Source of the DNA: DASTGO01 sp035719045
GTDB lineage: Bacteria; Actinomycetota; Actinomycetes; Actinomycetales; Kineosporiaceae
Reading direction: 5' to 3'
Assembly: GCA_035719045.1 (NCBI GenBank)
Contig: DASTGO010000067.1
Location: 1 to 41,253 of the forward strand
DNA: 41,253 nt
Notes under the pieces: model-generated
Database searches by the model: none
Told to the model about the DNA's origin: nothing
Seen by the model: only the letters and a program-made list of their open reading frames with translations
Part shown: piece after piece, positions 33,047-41,253 of the stretch
Position numbering within the stretch: position 1 is the first letter of the stretch
Layout: each line of letters begins with the position of its first letter
Made by a program: the position numbers and the translations under genes

Positions 33047-34081
33047 ATGACCGCCCCGCCCGACAGTCGGCCCGGTTCTCCGGGTGGGCTCGCACCGGCG
33101 GGCGCGCACGGCCCGGAGATCCTGAGTAGTTCCGAACTCGAGGTGATCGGCGAGGCGGCCCGGTGGGCTCCGTCGATCCACAACAGTCAGCCGTGGCGGC
33201 TGCGCCGGTTGGTCGATGGCATCGGCATCGCGGACGACATCAGCCGCAGTGTTCCGGTGATCGACCCCAGCGGGCGGGACCGAACCATCTCCTGCGGCTC
33301 GGCGCTCTACAACGCCGCCGTCGCGATGCGCTCCCTCGGCTTCGCCACCCAGTCCACCCTTCTGCCCGACCCGGCCGACCCCGCCCTGATCGGCACCGTG
33401 CACGCCGTCGGCCGTACCCGGCCCGCCGACCAGGACCTCCTGCTCCACCGGATGGTCCCGCTGCGGCACACCCACCGCCGCGTCTACCGCTCCCACCTCG
33501 TCGCGGAGGAGGACCTGCTCGACCTGCGCCAGGCGGTGTCCGCCGAGGGAGCCCGGCTCAGCGTCGCGGAGCCCGCCGCCCGGCGCCGGCTGGCCCATCT
33601 GCTGCGGGCCGCGGTCAGCGCCCAGGCCCAGGACCCGGAACTGCGGGAAGAGGTCGAGCGCTGGGTCCGCCGCGGCGGGCAGCCGGGTGCCCTGGTGGAC
33701 GGCATCCCCAGCAACGCCCTCGGCACCTCGCCCTTCCCGGTCGACTCCCTCGTGCACGGCGGTACCCGCGGCATCCCCGATGCCGAAGAGGTCGAGGCGG
33801 AACTCGCCCGCAGCACCGTCCTTGTCGTCTCCACCCGCGAGGACACCCGGCTGGACTGGGTGATCGCCGGCCTGGCACTGGAACGGCTGCTGCTGACCGC
33901 CACCGCGAAGGGGCTGGTGGCCACCTTCGCCGAACAGGCCCTGCAGAACCCGACCGTGCGCCCGCAGATCGCCGAGGTGCTCGGGATCTGGGGGCACCCG
34001 CAGGTGCTGCTGCGGGTCGGGCGCCCACTGGTGGACGCGCCTGTCACACCACGGCGGCCGTTGGCCGAACTGTTCGAGTAA
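33047..34081 (+). CDS. Acg-family nitroreductase-like FMN protein
   Basis: 344 residues. EAARWAPSIHNSQPWRLRRL near the N-terminus is the conserved flavin-site motif of Acg-type nitroreductase-fold proteins (M. tuberculosis Rv2032/Rv3131). Further conserved parts are SCGSALYNAAVAMRSLGF, RHTHRRVYRSHLVAEEDLLD, LDWVIAGLALERLLLTATAK and LGIWGHPQVLLRVGRP. In M. tuberculosis these proteins belong to the dormancy regulon; Acg itself may sequester FMN rather than reduce nitro-compounds. ATG 33047 has GGAGG 7 nt upstream; the longer frame upstream overlaps the promoter. Regulation by a DosR-like factor is inferred from the upstream box. Confidence 0.9.
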   Translation: MTAPPDSRPGSPGGLAPAGAHGPEILSSSELEVIGEAARWAPSIHNSQPWRLRRLVDGIGIADDISRSVPVIDPSGRDRTISCGSALYNAAVAMRSLGFATQSTLLPDPADPALIGTVHAVGRTRPADQDLLLHRMVPLRHTHRRVYRSHLVAEEDLLDLRQAVSAEGARLSVAEPAARRRLAHLLRAAVSAQAQDPELREEVERWVRRGGQPGALVDGIPSNALGTSPFPVDSLVHGGTRGIPDAEEVEAELARSTVLVVSTREDTRLDWVIAGLALERLLLTATAKGLVATFAEQALQNPTVRPQIAEVLGIWGHPQVLLRVGRPLVDAPVTPRRPLAELFE

Positions 34082-34110
34082 GCCCGGCCCCGCCCTCGTC
34101 CGGGGGCGAA

Positions 34111-34965
34111 TCACTCCCCGGACGACGCCTGTTCCGGGGCTGCCGGGCGGACGGCCCAGAGCGCCACCGCCGCGGCCGCGGCGACGTTGAGCGAGTCCAC
34201 CCCGCCTGCCATCGGGATCCGCACCGCGAGGTCGGCATGCCTCAGGGTCCGGGAGGTCAGTCCGTCCCCCTCGGTGCCGAGGACCAGGGCCACCCGGTCC
34301 GGCAGATGGGCGGCGAAGGCGTCGAGGGCGACCGCGTCCGGGGTGAGGGCCAGTGCCGCGACGGTGAACCCGTTCTCCCGCAGCAGGTCCAGCCCGCCGG
34401 GCCAGGGTTCCAGACGCGCCCAGTCCACCTGGAACACGGTGCCCATCGACACGCGCACCGCCCGCCGGTAGAGCGGGTCGGCGCAGCGCGGGCTGACCAG
34501 GACGGCATCCGCCCCGATCCCCGCCGCGGACCGGAAGATCGCCCCGACGTTGGTGTGGTCCACCACGTCCTCCAGGACGACCACCCGGCGGGCCGTGGCG
34601 AGCAGTTCCAGCGGGTCCCGGGGGTCCGGGCGGTGCATCGCGGCGATCGCGCCCCGGTGGACGTGGAAGCCGGTGATGGCCTCCAGCACCCCGGGATCCC
34701 CCGCCAGCACCGGGGCACCGAGCTCACGGACCCGGTGGACCAGCGGGGCCAGCGGCTCCAGCCACCGCTGCGCCAGCAGCATCGACCGCGGCCGGTGACC
34801 GGCGTCCAGAGCCCGCTCGATCACCTTCGCGCTCTCCGCCAGGTAGAGCCCGAGCTCCGGCTCCCGGCGCGATCTCAGCGCCACATCCGTCAGGCCCACG
34901 TAGTCGCCGACCCGGGGGTCGTCGGTCGACTCGACCCGCCCGAGCTCACCGAGACTGCCGGTCAC
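34111..34965 (-). CDS. SpoU/TrmH-family RNA 2'-O-methyltransferase
   Basis: 284 residues. The SPOUT catalytic domain occupies the C-terminal 150 residues: VVVLEDVVDHTNVGAIFRSA (Asn and Arg), ALVLGTEGDGLT and RIPMAGGVDSLNVAAAAAVA, the three TrmH motifs. The N-terminal substrate-binding part contains GLYLAESAKVIERALDAGHR. It probably 2'-O-methylates rRNA or tRNA ribose; the site is not predictable. GTG 34965 overlaps the tauE stop as GTGA. An extended open frame upstream is not coding, as it overlaps tauE. Confidence 0.93.
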   Translation of the reverse strand: MTGSLGELGRVESTDDPRVGDYVGLTDVALRSRREPELGLYLAESAKVIERALDAGHRPRSMLLAQRWLEPLAPLVHRVRELGAPVLAGDPGVLEAITGFHVHRGAIAAMHRPDPRDPLELLATARRVVVLEDVVDHTNVGAIFRSAAGIGADAVLVSPRCADPLYRRAVRVSMGTVFQVDWARLEPWPGGLDLLRENGFTVAALALTPDAVALDAFAAHLPDRVALVLGTEGDGLTSRTLRHADLAVRIPMAGGVDSLNVAAAAAVALWAVRPAAPEQASSGE

Positions 34966-35726
34966 GTGGTCACCAGCCGCACGATCGCGATCACCCCGAC
35001 CGCGACGATCACCGCGCGCAGCCCGGCCGGCGGCAGCCGCCGCCCGATCCGCGCACCCAGCAGCCCGCCCAGCACCGACCCGACCGCGATCAACAGCACC
35101 ACCCACCAGTTGACGGCCTGCGGACGCACCACGAGGAAGGTCACCGCGGCCACGGAGTTCACGACGGCCGACAGGAAGTTCTTCGTCGCGTTGACCCGCT
35201 GCAGCGACTCGGCCAGCAGGGAACCCAGCAGCCCGACCAGCAGCACACCCTGCGCGGCGCCGAAGTAGCCGCCGTAGGCCCCCGCCAGCAGCACCCCGAT
35301 CGCGGCGGCCACCCCCACCTGCCCGCCCTCGCCGTTGCGCCGCCGGGCGGCCAGCGTCCCGGACAGCCTCGGCTGGACCAGGACCAACACCAGGGAGATC
35401 CCGATCAGCACCGGCACGATCGCGGTGAACGCCGAAGCCGGAAGCCTCAGCAGCAGCAGGGCTCCGGCGATCGACCCGATCAGGGACATCGGCGCCAGCC
35501 GGAGCAGGGTGCTGCGCTGGCCCTCCAGTTCCCGGCGGTAACCCCAGGTGCCTGTGACGGTGCCGAACACCAGGCCGATGTTGTTCGAGACGTTCGCGCT
35601 CACCGGGGGCACCCCGAAGGCGAGCAGGGTCGGGAAGGTGATCAGCGTCCCCGAGCCGACCACGGTGTTGATCGTCCCGGCGGCGAGGCCGGCCACGAAG
35701 ACCGCCACCACCTCCCAGGGACTCAC
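34962..35726 (-). CDS. TauE/SafE-family sulfite exporter-like permease
   Basis: 254 residues with about eight hydrophobic segments in two repeats. The first begins VVAVFVAGLAAGTINTVVGSG with FPTLLAFGVPPVSANVSNNI; the second contains GVLLAGAYGGYFGAAQGVLL with VNATKNFLSAVVNSVAAVTF. These are TauE/SafE signatures. The family exports sulfite and organosulfur anions; the substrate here is unknown. GTG 35726 lacks a ribosome site but has TAGGCT 6 nt upstream (35738-35733), so it is probably leaderless and heads a two-gene operon with the methyltransferase gene. Confidence 0.92.
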   Translation of the reverse strand: MSPWEVVAVFVAGLAAGTINTVVGSGTLITFPTLLAFGVPPVSANVSNNIGLVFGTVTGTWGYRRELEGQRSTLLRLAPMSLIGSIAGALLLLRLPASAFTAIVPVLIGISLVLVLVQPRLSGTLAARRRNGEGGQVGVAAAIGVLLAGAYGGYFGAAQGVLLVGLLGSLLAESLQRVNATKNFLSAVVNSVAAVTFLVVRPQAVNWWVVLLIAVGSVLGGLLGARIGRRLPPAGLRAVIVAVGVIAIVRLVTT

Positions 35727-35732
35727 CCGGCG

Positions 35733-35738
35733 AGCCTA
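35733..35738 (-). promoter_or_regulatory. -10 element of a leaderless tauE transcript
   Basis: TAGGCT on the minus strand followed by 6 nt and GTG 35726. It has the same layout as pgsA and marR. Confidence 0.5.
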
Positions 35739-35860
35739 TCCGGGACGGTCCGGGCGCCGGAGCATGGTCACCACCTGGGCACGGGTGCCGAACCGGCAGC
35801 GCTCGGTCTCTCCCCCCGGACCGGCTCCAGCCCCGCACCGGATCTGCCGATGTCCGGCGT

Positions 35861-37084
35861 GTGGGACCCGACCGTGCCCCCGCCCGCCCCCTGGGTGGCG
35901 TCGGCCGCCCGACAGCGCGGCCGCCGTCGGCCACGGGCGTCGTGATCGTCCTGATCAGCCTGATCACGCTGGCCGTCTGCGTCTGCGTGGCCGTGCCTGT
36001 CACGCCCGCCGCCGCCGCACCGTCGCCCCCGCTCGGCGGGTCACCCGCACCGGTCGGCGGGTCCGGACCCCTGGACCAGCAGGTCACCGATGCCCGCAGG
36101 GCCGCCGCGGACGCCGCCCGCCGGGTGGATGCCCTGCGTCAGCAGTACCTCGAGCTCACCGATCAGGCTGCCCAGGCGGCGGACCGGCTGGCGGGGGCAT
36201 TCGCAGAGCAGTCCCGGCTGGACGGCCGCCATGACGCCGACGCCGCAGCCCTGGCCCGGGCCCGGACGGTCCGCGGCGCGGCGATCCGGGAGGTCTACAC
36301 CGGAGGCGGCCGCCTGGGGCTGATGATGTCCGTGCTGTCGGCCGGCTCGCCGGATGACGCGCTGTGGCGGTTGGCCACGGCCCATCGCGTCGAGGCCGGA
36401 GCCCTGGTGGACCTCGACCGGGAGGCCGAGCGGGCATCCGTCGCGGAGGCCGGCTCCGCCGCGCAGGTCTCGGCAGCGGCCGCCGCGGACACCGACCTCG
36501 CCCGTGCCCTGGCCGAACTGCAGAACGATGCGGCCGCCGCGGACACCGTCCTGCAGCAGGCCCGCGCCGAACTGGACCGCCTGGACACACGGGCCAGGGA
36601 ACTGACCGAGGCCAAGGAGGCGGCGCTGCGGCTGGCACAGGCACAGGCACAGGCCGAGGCAGCCCGGCTGCGGGCGTCCGCGGTGAGCGCACTGACCATT
36701 CCGCCCGAGTACGAGGCCGCCTACCGGGCCGCGGCCGGCACCTGCCCCGGCATGGACTGGACCCTGCTGGCTGCCGTGGGGCAGATCGAGAGCGGTCACG
36801 GGCGCAACGACGGCCCGTCGTCGGCCGGCGCGATCGGCCCGATGCAGTTCATGCCGGCGACTTTCGAGCGGTACGCGGTGGACGGCGACGGTGACGGCAC
36901 GACGGATCCGTGGAACTACCGTGACGCGACCTTCACCGCCGCCGCCTATCTGTGTGCCTCCGGCGCGGAGGGCGGCTCCGAGGACGGCGTCCGGCAGGCC
37001 CTGTTCGCCTACAACCACGCCCAGTGGTACGTCGACCTCGTGCTCTCCGCCCAGCAGGCCATCCTGGCCCGTCGGCCGTCCTGA
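35861..37084 (+). CDS. Secreted lytic transglycosylase with N-terminal coiled coil
   Basis: 407 residues. An Arg-containing N-terminus and hydrophobic VIVLISLITLAVCVCVAVPV ending PAAAAPS form a signal peptide. Residues about 70-270 are a long Ala/Glu/Arg coiled coil (ARRVDALRQQYLELTDQAAQ, ELDRLDTRARELTEAKEAAL). The C-terminal SLT domain has the catalytic Glu in LLAAVGQIESGHGRNDGPSS (about residue 310), then GAIGPMQFMPATFERYAVDG, DGDGTTDP (an EF-hand-like loop) and LFAYNHAQWYV. It cleaves peptidoglycan glycan strands; the coiled coil suggests regulation by another cell-wall or division protein. GTG 35861 is preferred because it gives the signal peptide a positive N-region; GTG 35942 would not. 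Neither has a strong ribosome site. Confidence 0.87.
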   Translation: MGPDRAPARPLGGVGRPTARPPSATGVVIVLISLITLAVCVCVAVPVTPAAAAPSPPLGGSPAPVGGSGPLDQQVTDARRAAADAARRVDALRQQYLELTDQAAQAADRLAGAFAEQSRLDGRHDADAAALARARTVRGAAIREVYTGGGRLGLMMSVLSAGSPDDALWRLATAHRVEAGALVDLDREAERASVAEAGSAAQVSAAAAADTDLARALAELQNDAAAADTVLQQARAELDRLDTRARELTEAKEAALRLAQAQAQAEAARLRASAVSALTIPPEYEAAYRAAAGTCPGMDWTLLAAVGQIESGHGRNDGPSSAGAIGPMQFMPATFERYAVDGDGDGTTDPWNYRDATFTAAAYLCASGAEGGSEDGVRQALFAYNHAQWYVDLVLSAQQAILARRPS

Positions 37085-37138
37085 CCGGCAGGCCCGCCCG
37101 AAGTGGTGGCTCAGGCCGGGACCGTGGTCAGGCCGCGA

Positions 37139-38263
37139 TCACGGTCGGGCCAGGCCCGGGTCCTGCGGTGCGGGCGGCACCGGGGGTGCGGGCGGGACGT
37201 GCCCGGTCAGCGGGCCGCCGGTCTGCCGGGAGGCGCCCTCGGCGTCCGCGACAGCCTCGGCGGCCTCCTCCCGGGCCCGGGTCAACGCCTCCTGCGGGTC
37301 TTCCAGCCGGGTGGCCGCGAGGTCGGCGGCGAGTCCGCCACCGTTGCCGCTGTCGCCGGGGACCCAGGTGCCCGTCCCGTCGCTGCCGCCGCCGAGGGCG
37401 TTGCCGATGCCGCGCAGCGCCTGGGTCAGCTCGGTCGGCACGATCCAGACCTTGTTCGACGGGCTGTTGGCGATCTGCGGGAGCACCTGCAGGTACTGGT
37501 AGGCCAGGAGCTTGGAGTCCGGGTTGCCGCGGTGGATCGCGTCGAAGACCTGCTGGATCGCCCGGGCCTCACCCTGGGCCTTGAGGATCGCCGCCTGCGC
37601 CTGGCCCTCCGCCCGCAGGATCGCCGACTGCTTGTCGCCCTCGGCGGTGAGGATCTGGGACTGCTTGACGCCCTCGGCGTTGAGGATGGCGGCCCGGCGG
37701 TCCCGCTCGGCGCGCATCTGCTTCTCCATCGAGTCCTGCACGCTGGCCGGCGGGTCGATCGCCTTCAGTTCCACCCGGTTGACCCGGATCCCCCAGCGGC
37801 CGGTGGCCTCGTCGAGCACCCCCCGCAGCTGTCCGTTGATCTCGTCCCGGCTGGTCAGGGTCTGCTCCAGGTCAAGGGAGCCGATCACGTTGCGCAGGGT
37901 GGTGACGGTGAGCTGCTCGATGCCCTGGATGTAGTCGGCGATCTCGTAGACGGCCGCCTTCGGGTCGGTCGGCTGGAAGTAGATCACCGTGTCGATGTTG
38001 ACCACGAGGTTGTCGGAGGTGATCACCGGCTGCGGCGGGAACGAGACCACCTGCTCCCGCAGGTCGACGACCGCCCGGGGCCGGTCCACGAACGGGACCA
38101 GGAAGTGCAGCCCCGCGTCGAGGGTGCGGGAGTAGCGGCCCAGCCGTTCGACGATCACCGCGGTGGCCTGCGGCACGATCCGTACCGCCCGCAGCACCGT
38201 GGAGATCACGAACAGCAGGATCAGCAGCAGGACGACCAGCGAGATGACGCTCTGAGGACTCAT
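37139..38263 (-). CDS. SPFH/stomatin-like membrane protein
   Basis: 374 residues. One N-terminal membrane segment (VISLVVLLLILLFVISTVL) is followed by the SPFH/prohibitin domain: VPQATAVIVERLGRYSRTL, DAGLHFLVPFVDRPRAVVDL, PQPVITSDNLVVNIDTVIYF. A helical stretch comes next (MEKQMRAERDRRAAILNAEG, LTAEGDKQSAILRAEGQAQA), then ALRGIGNALGG and a Pro/Gly/Ala-rich C-terminus. Stomatins oligomerise at membranes and often pair with NfeD; this gene follows nfeD with a 4-nt ATGA overlap. The likely role is organisation of membrane microdomains or protein quality control. Confidence 0.94.
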   Translation of the reverse strand: MSPQSVISLVVLLLILLFVISTVLRAVRIVPQATAVIVERLGRYSRTLDAGLHFLVPFVDRPRAVVDLREQVVSFPPQPVITSDNLVVNIDTVIYFQPTDPKAAVYEIADYIQGIEQLTVTTLRNVIGSLDLEQTLTSRDEINGQLRGVLDEATGRWGIRVNRVELKAIDPPASVQDSMEKQMRAERDRRAAILNAEGVKQSQILTAEGDKQSAILRAEGQAQAAILKAQGEARAIQQVFDAIHRGNPDSKLLAYQYLQVLPQIANSPSNKVWIVPTELTQALRGIGNALGGGSDGTGTWVPGDSGNGGGLAADLAATRLEDPQEALTRAREEAAEAVADAEGASRQTGGPLTGHVPPAPPVPPAPQDPGLARP

Positions 38264-38742
38264 CGGGGCGGCTCCGTCCGGGAAGGGGGTTCTGCGCGTC
38301 CGGTATCGATCGGCGGTGGTTCAGGGGCGACGACGGCGGTGGCCCCGTCGATGCGCTCGACGAACGCCTGCATGCCTGCGGGGAGGACCAGCCCGGCCTG
38401 CTCCGTGCGTGCCGACCAGATCTCTCCCGCCAGCTTCACCTGGCCACCGGATCCGCTGACCTCGCGGAGCACCTCGGCGCGCCGCCCGACCAGCGCGGCC
38501 ACCCCCGTGACGGCCCCCGCCGTCCGGCGGCTCCAGCGCAGCAGCGGCGGGCGGGCCCCCAGCAGGAGCGCGGTGGACGCCACCGCGAAGACGACCACCT
38601 GGACCTCGACGCCGGCGCCGAGCGCTGCGGCGGACGCGGCGACGAGTCCGCCGCCGGCGAACATCGCCAGCACGAACTGCAGGGAGGTGACCTCGAGAAC
38701 CCCCGCCACCAGGGCCACGGCGATCCAGATGAGCCAGTCCAC
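38260..38742 (-). CDS. NfeD-like membrane protein
   Basis: 160 residues. Two to three hydrophobic segments occupy the N-terminal half (LIWIAVALVAGVLEV, LQFVLAMFAGGGLVAASAA, VVVFAVASTALLLGA). The C-terminal OB-like part reads GAVTGVAALVGRRAEVLREV, GGQVKLAGEIWSARTE, then AFVERIDGATAVV. This is the short NfeD type without protease domain that partners with SPFH proteins. GTG 38742 has GGGAGG about 6 nt upstream. Confidence 0.92.
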   Translation of the reverse strand: MDWLIWIAVALVAGVLEVTSLQFVLAMFAGGGLVAASAAALGAGVEVQVVVFAVASTALLLGARPPLLRWSRRTAGAVTGVAALVGRRAEVLREVSGSGGQVKLAGEIWSARTEQAGLVLPAGMQAFVERIDGATAVVAPEPPPIDTGRAEPPSRTEPPR

Positions 38743-38775
38743 GGCTGCCTCCCTCCCCGAGCGCCGCCCGGCGCG

Positions 38776-39564
<789 letters not shown>

Positions 39565-39571
39565 GCGCCTG

Positions 39572-39610
39572 ACCCTAGGGCACCGGGCTGACGGGACCGG
39601 CACCTACCCT
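39572..39610. promoter_or_regulatory. Divergent leaderless promoter pair
   Basis: TAGGGT (39577-39572, minus) is 7 nt from ATG 39564 and TACCCT (39605-39610, plus) is 6 nt from GTG 39617. The two starts are 53 bp apart, so a regulator between them could act on both genes. Confidence 0.5.
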
Positions 39611-39616
39611 GAAGGC

Positions 39617-40414
39617 GTGTTCTCCCTTGCCCGTTCCGCCCGGCTGGCCGCCTGGGGGACGGCCGCCCTGCGCGGCACCTTGACGGTCCGGGATGCGGTC
39701 CGTGCGGTCACCGGGGACGACGAGCCGCATACGGTCGAGAGCGGTGCGGGGGCTCCGGACGCACTGCCCCCCGGTGCCGGGCTGGACACCCTGCTGACCC
39801 TGCTGGCCGGGCTCGGCGTACGCGGCCTGCGGGTGGTGCTGCCGGTTCCCGGGGACCTGCTGGGGCTGCCCGGACCGGGGCCGTTCAACGCGGCCGCGCT
39901 GGAGTCCGGTGAATGCGTGCTGACCGAGCCGCTGCGGGACGGCACCGGCTGGGGGCTGGTCCCGCAGGTGACCGGATTCGGCTCGCAGTGGGAACCCGGG
40001 GTGCTGGTGAGCTGGCGGGTGTCGGCGGTCCCCGCGCGGCGGGTGACCGACGTCGGCAGTCTGGCCGAGGCCGAACGTGAACTGCGGGAGGCGATGCGCA
40101 CGGCCACCGAGGCGCTGGCCGGTCTGGAGGTCGGACGCTGGCGGGAGGACGCGGCCGGACGGATCGCCGCGCTGCGCTCGGGTGGACTCCCGGCCGGTGC
40201 GCTGCCGCCGTCGACCCCGGCCCGCAGCGCCGGGGTGCTCGCCACCGCGCTGCGGGTCGCGGCGATCGTCGACCTTGCCGGCGAGGACGACGGCGGTGCG
40301 GTGACGGCCCATGAGGCAGGGGCCCGGCGGCAGGCGCTGCGCGGGCTGGACGCCGTGACCCGGCGGGCGTTGACCGCCGCCGTCAACGCCCTGCTGGAGC
40401 CGCCGCGCGGCTGA
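39617..40414 (+). CDS. Conserved-looking protein of unknown function
   Basis: 265 residues, family not recognised. It starts VFSLARSARLAAWGTAALRG, contains a possible beta-strand and loop region (LRVVLPVPGDLLGLPGPGPF, VPQVTGFGSQWEPGVLVSW), then a helical stretch (AEAERELREAMRTATEALAG) and ends AVNALLEPPRG. No membrane segment or signal peptide is evident. GTG 39617 is the start because of the correctly placed -10 and because longer forms overlap the divergent gene. It precedes another unknown gene by 82 nt. Confidence 0.8.
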   Translation: MFSLARSARLAAWGTAALRGTLTVRDAVRAVTGDDEPHTVESGAGAPDALPPGAGLDTLLTLLAGLGVRGLRVVLPVPGDLLGLPGPGPFNAAALESGECVLTEPLRDGTGWGLVPQVTGFGSQWEPGVLVSWRVSAVPARRVTDVGSLAEAERELREAMRTATEALAGLEVGRWREDAAGRIAALRSGGLPAGALPPSTPARSAGVLATALRVAAIVDLAGEDDGGAVTAHEAGARRQALRGLDAVTRRALTAAVNALLEPPRG

Positions 40415-40484
40415 GCCCGGCGTTGCCCGTGACCCGGTTTCGACCCATCGGGACGGAATGCTGGTCCCGGCAGCCCCAGATCAC

Positions 40485-40490
40485 TACATT
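40485..40490 (+). promoter_or_regulatory. -10 element of the last gene
   Basis: TACATT is 6 nt before ATG 40497, again a leaderless layout. Confidence 0.45.
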
Positions 40491-40496
40491 CAGGAC

Positions 40497-41253
40497 ATGA
40501 CCGGTGGTGACCGGAACGACGCCCGCAGTGCATCCCCCGGGTGGACCGTGCCGGTGGACCCGAGCCCACCCCCCGCGGGAGCCTCTGACCAGGGGCAACG
40601 GATCCTGGAACGGCTCCGGCAGGCCCTGTACGCGGTCACCGCCGGGGAGTTCCGCAACCAGGAGACCCGTCACGACCTGGACTCGCGGCTGGGCCGGGAG
40701 CTGCTGTACCTCATCGCCAACGACGAGTGGGTGCAGGCGACCACCGAGTTCATCGACCTCCAGCAGGCCGGCACCGTCCACACCACGGTCCGGGTGGAGG
40801 TGAACCTCGACCGGATCGCCCACGAGGCGTTGCGGGAGCAACGGGATCAGCTCTGGCTGCCGTTGCTCGTGCTGCCGCCGTACCGGCGGGTGGACGGTGC
40901 CGGGCGCCGGCCCGGCGGGACCGTTCCCGTGGTGACCGACGCGGGCGAGGTCAGGCCCACCCTGCCGCAGGCGCAGTTGCGCCGCTGGGTGTCCGCGGCG
41001 CTGGCCGAGATCATGCTGGACGGCGGTGCGGAGTGGGCACTGCCCGGTCCGCACCGGGCGGTCTGCCGCGAGGAGCGGATCCTGCTCGGCATGGCGATCC
41101 GGCGGTTTCTGCGCGGGCAGGCGCCGGGCGGCGATCCCCGCGGGGCCACTGTGCCCGGCACCGGCCGCACCGCCAGGCCCGGCCCGCCGCGGACGGCCGT
41201 CGCCGGTCCGGGCCTGCCCGATGCCGACCCGGCGATGACCACCCGCCTGGAGA
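40497..41253 (+). CDS. Unrecognised protein, N-terminal part, continues beyond window
   Basis: The frame stays open for 252 codons to the end of the window. The N-terminal 40 residues are Pro/Ser-rich; then ILERLRQALYAVTAGEFRNQ, ELLYLIANDEWVQATTEFID, VEVNLDRIAHEALREQRDQL and WLPLLVLPPYRR suggest a folded domain; the visible end (RRFLRGQAPGGDP onward) is again Pro/Gly/Thr-rich. LREQRDQLWLPLLVLPP could be a hydrophobic core rather than a membrane span. No function can be proposed. Start chosen because ATG 40497 follows a TAnnnT -10. Confidence 0.75.
   Translation, partial: MTGGDRNDARSASPGWTVPVDPSPPPAGASDQGQRILERLRQALYAVTAGEFRNQETRHDLDSRLGRELLYLIANDEWVQATTEFIDLQQAGTVHTTVRVEVNLDRIAHEALREQRDQLWLPLLVLPPYRRVDGAGRRPGGTVPVVTDAGEVRPTLPQAQLRRWVSAALAEIMLDGGAEWALPGPHRAVCREERILLGMAIRRFLRGQAPGGDPRGATVPGTGRTARPGPPRTAVAGPGLPDADPAMTTRLE

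Noticed and set aside
34965..36087. Long N-terminal extension of the TrmH-like protein through tauE
   Set aside because: The frame overlaps tauE on the same strand and is low-complexity; the GTGA overlap start at 34965 gives a normal-length TrmH protein.

Overview
The window is very GC-rich chromosomal DNA from an actinomycete. By gene content it fits the Mycobacteriales/Nakamurellales/Geodermatophilales neighbourhood, but the genus cannot be named from sequence alone. Pointers are the gene order pgsA-like / DUF881 / sbp / DUF881 / gcvH / garA / merR / DUF151 nuclease / merR / gcvP, which matches the Mycobacterium tuberculosis Rv1822-Rv1832 neighbourhood, a DUF3516 helicase, an Acg-type nitroreductase with a DosR-like box, and many apparently leaderless genes (TAnnnT followed 6-7 nt later by ATG/GTG). 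No tRNA, rRNA or CRISPR array was seen.

Layout. 1-5120: 3' end of an sbcC-like gene, then convergent gcvP behind a glycine riboswitch, then a divergent orphan parA. 5121-8997: accessory insert made of a roughly 300 bp hairpin-rich non-coding stretch, a 538-residue protein of unknown function with a C-terminal winged-helix-like end, and a complete IS1634-type insertion sequence whose right end lies on the stop codon of the neighbouring merR gene. 8993-20785 (minus strand): nadA-nadB-nadC, a methyltransferase, a pgsA-like gene, DUF881-sbp-DUF881, gcvH, garA, merR, DUF151 nuclease and merR, with internal promoters. This joins NAD synthesis, phospholipid and envelope functions, glycine cleavage and the GarA metabolic switch in one co-oriented block.

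20954-30904: a SanA-like membrane protein, a polytopic membrane protein, a DUF3516 helicase, an FKBP-type lipoprotein, a divergent pair (small membrane protein / YiiX-like papain-fold protein) whose -10 elements overlap, an aldo/keto reductase, a MerR regulator and a two-PAS protein. 30990-41253: a CapA-like lipoprotein divergent from marR, an Acg-type nitroreductase, TauE plus a SpoU/TrmH methyltransferase, a secreted lytic transglycosylase, an SPFH/NfeD pair, an ABC ATPase, and two unrecognised proteins, the last one running off the window.

The best candidate for something undescribed is the 5114-7086 segment, a structured non-coding region followed by a conserved-looking protein with no recognisable catalytic motif, sitting next to an IS. 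Other notable signals are the density of leaderless promoters, the overlapping divergent -10 boxes at 26818-26824, a DosR-like box correctly placed upstream of the nitroreductase, and a GACGGACCGG hairpin arm shared by two distant intergenic regions.
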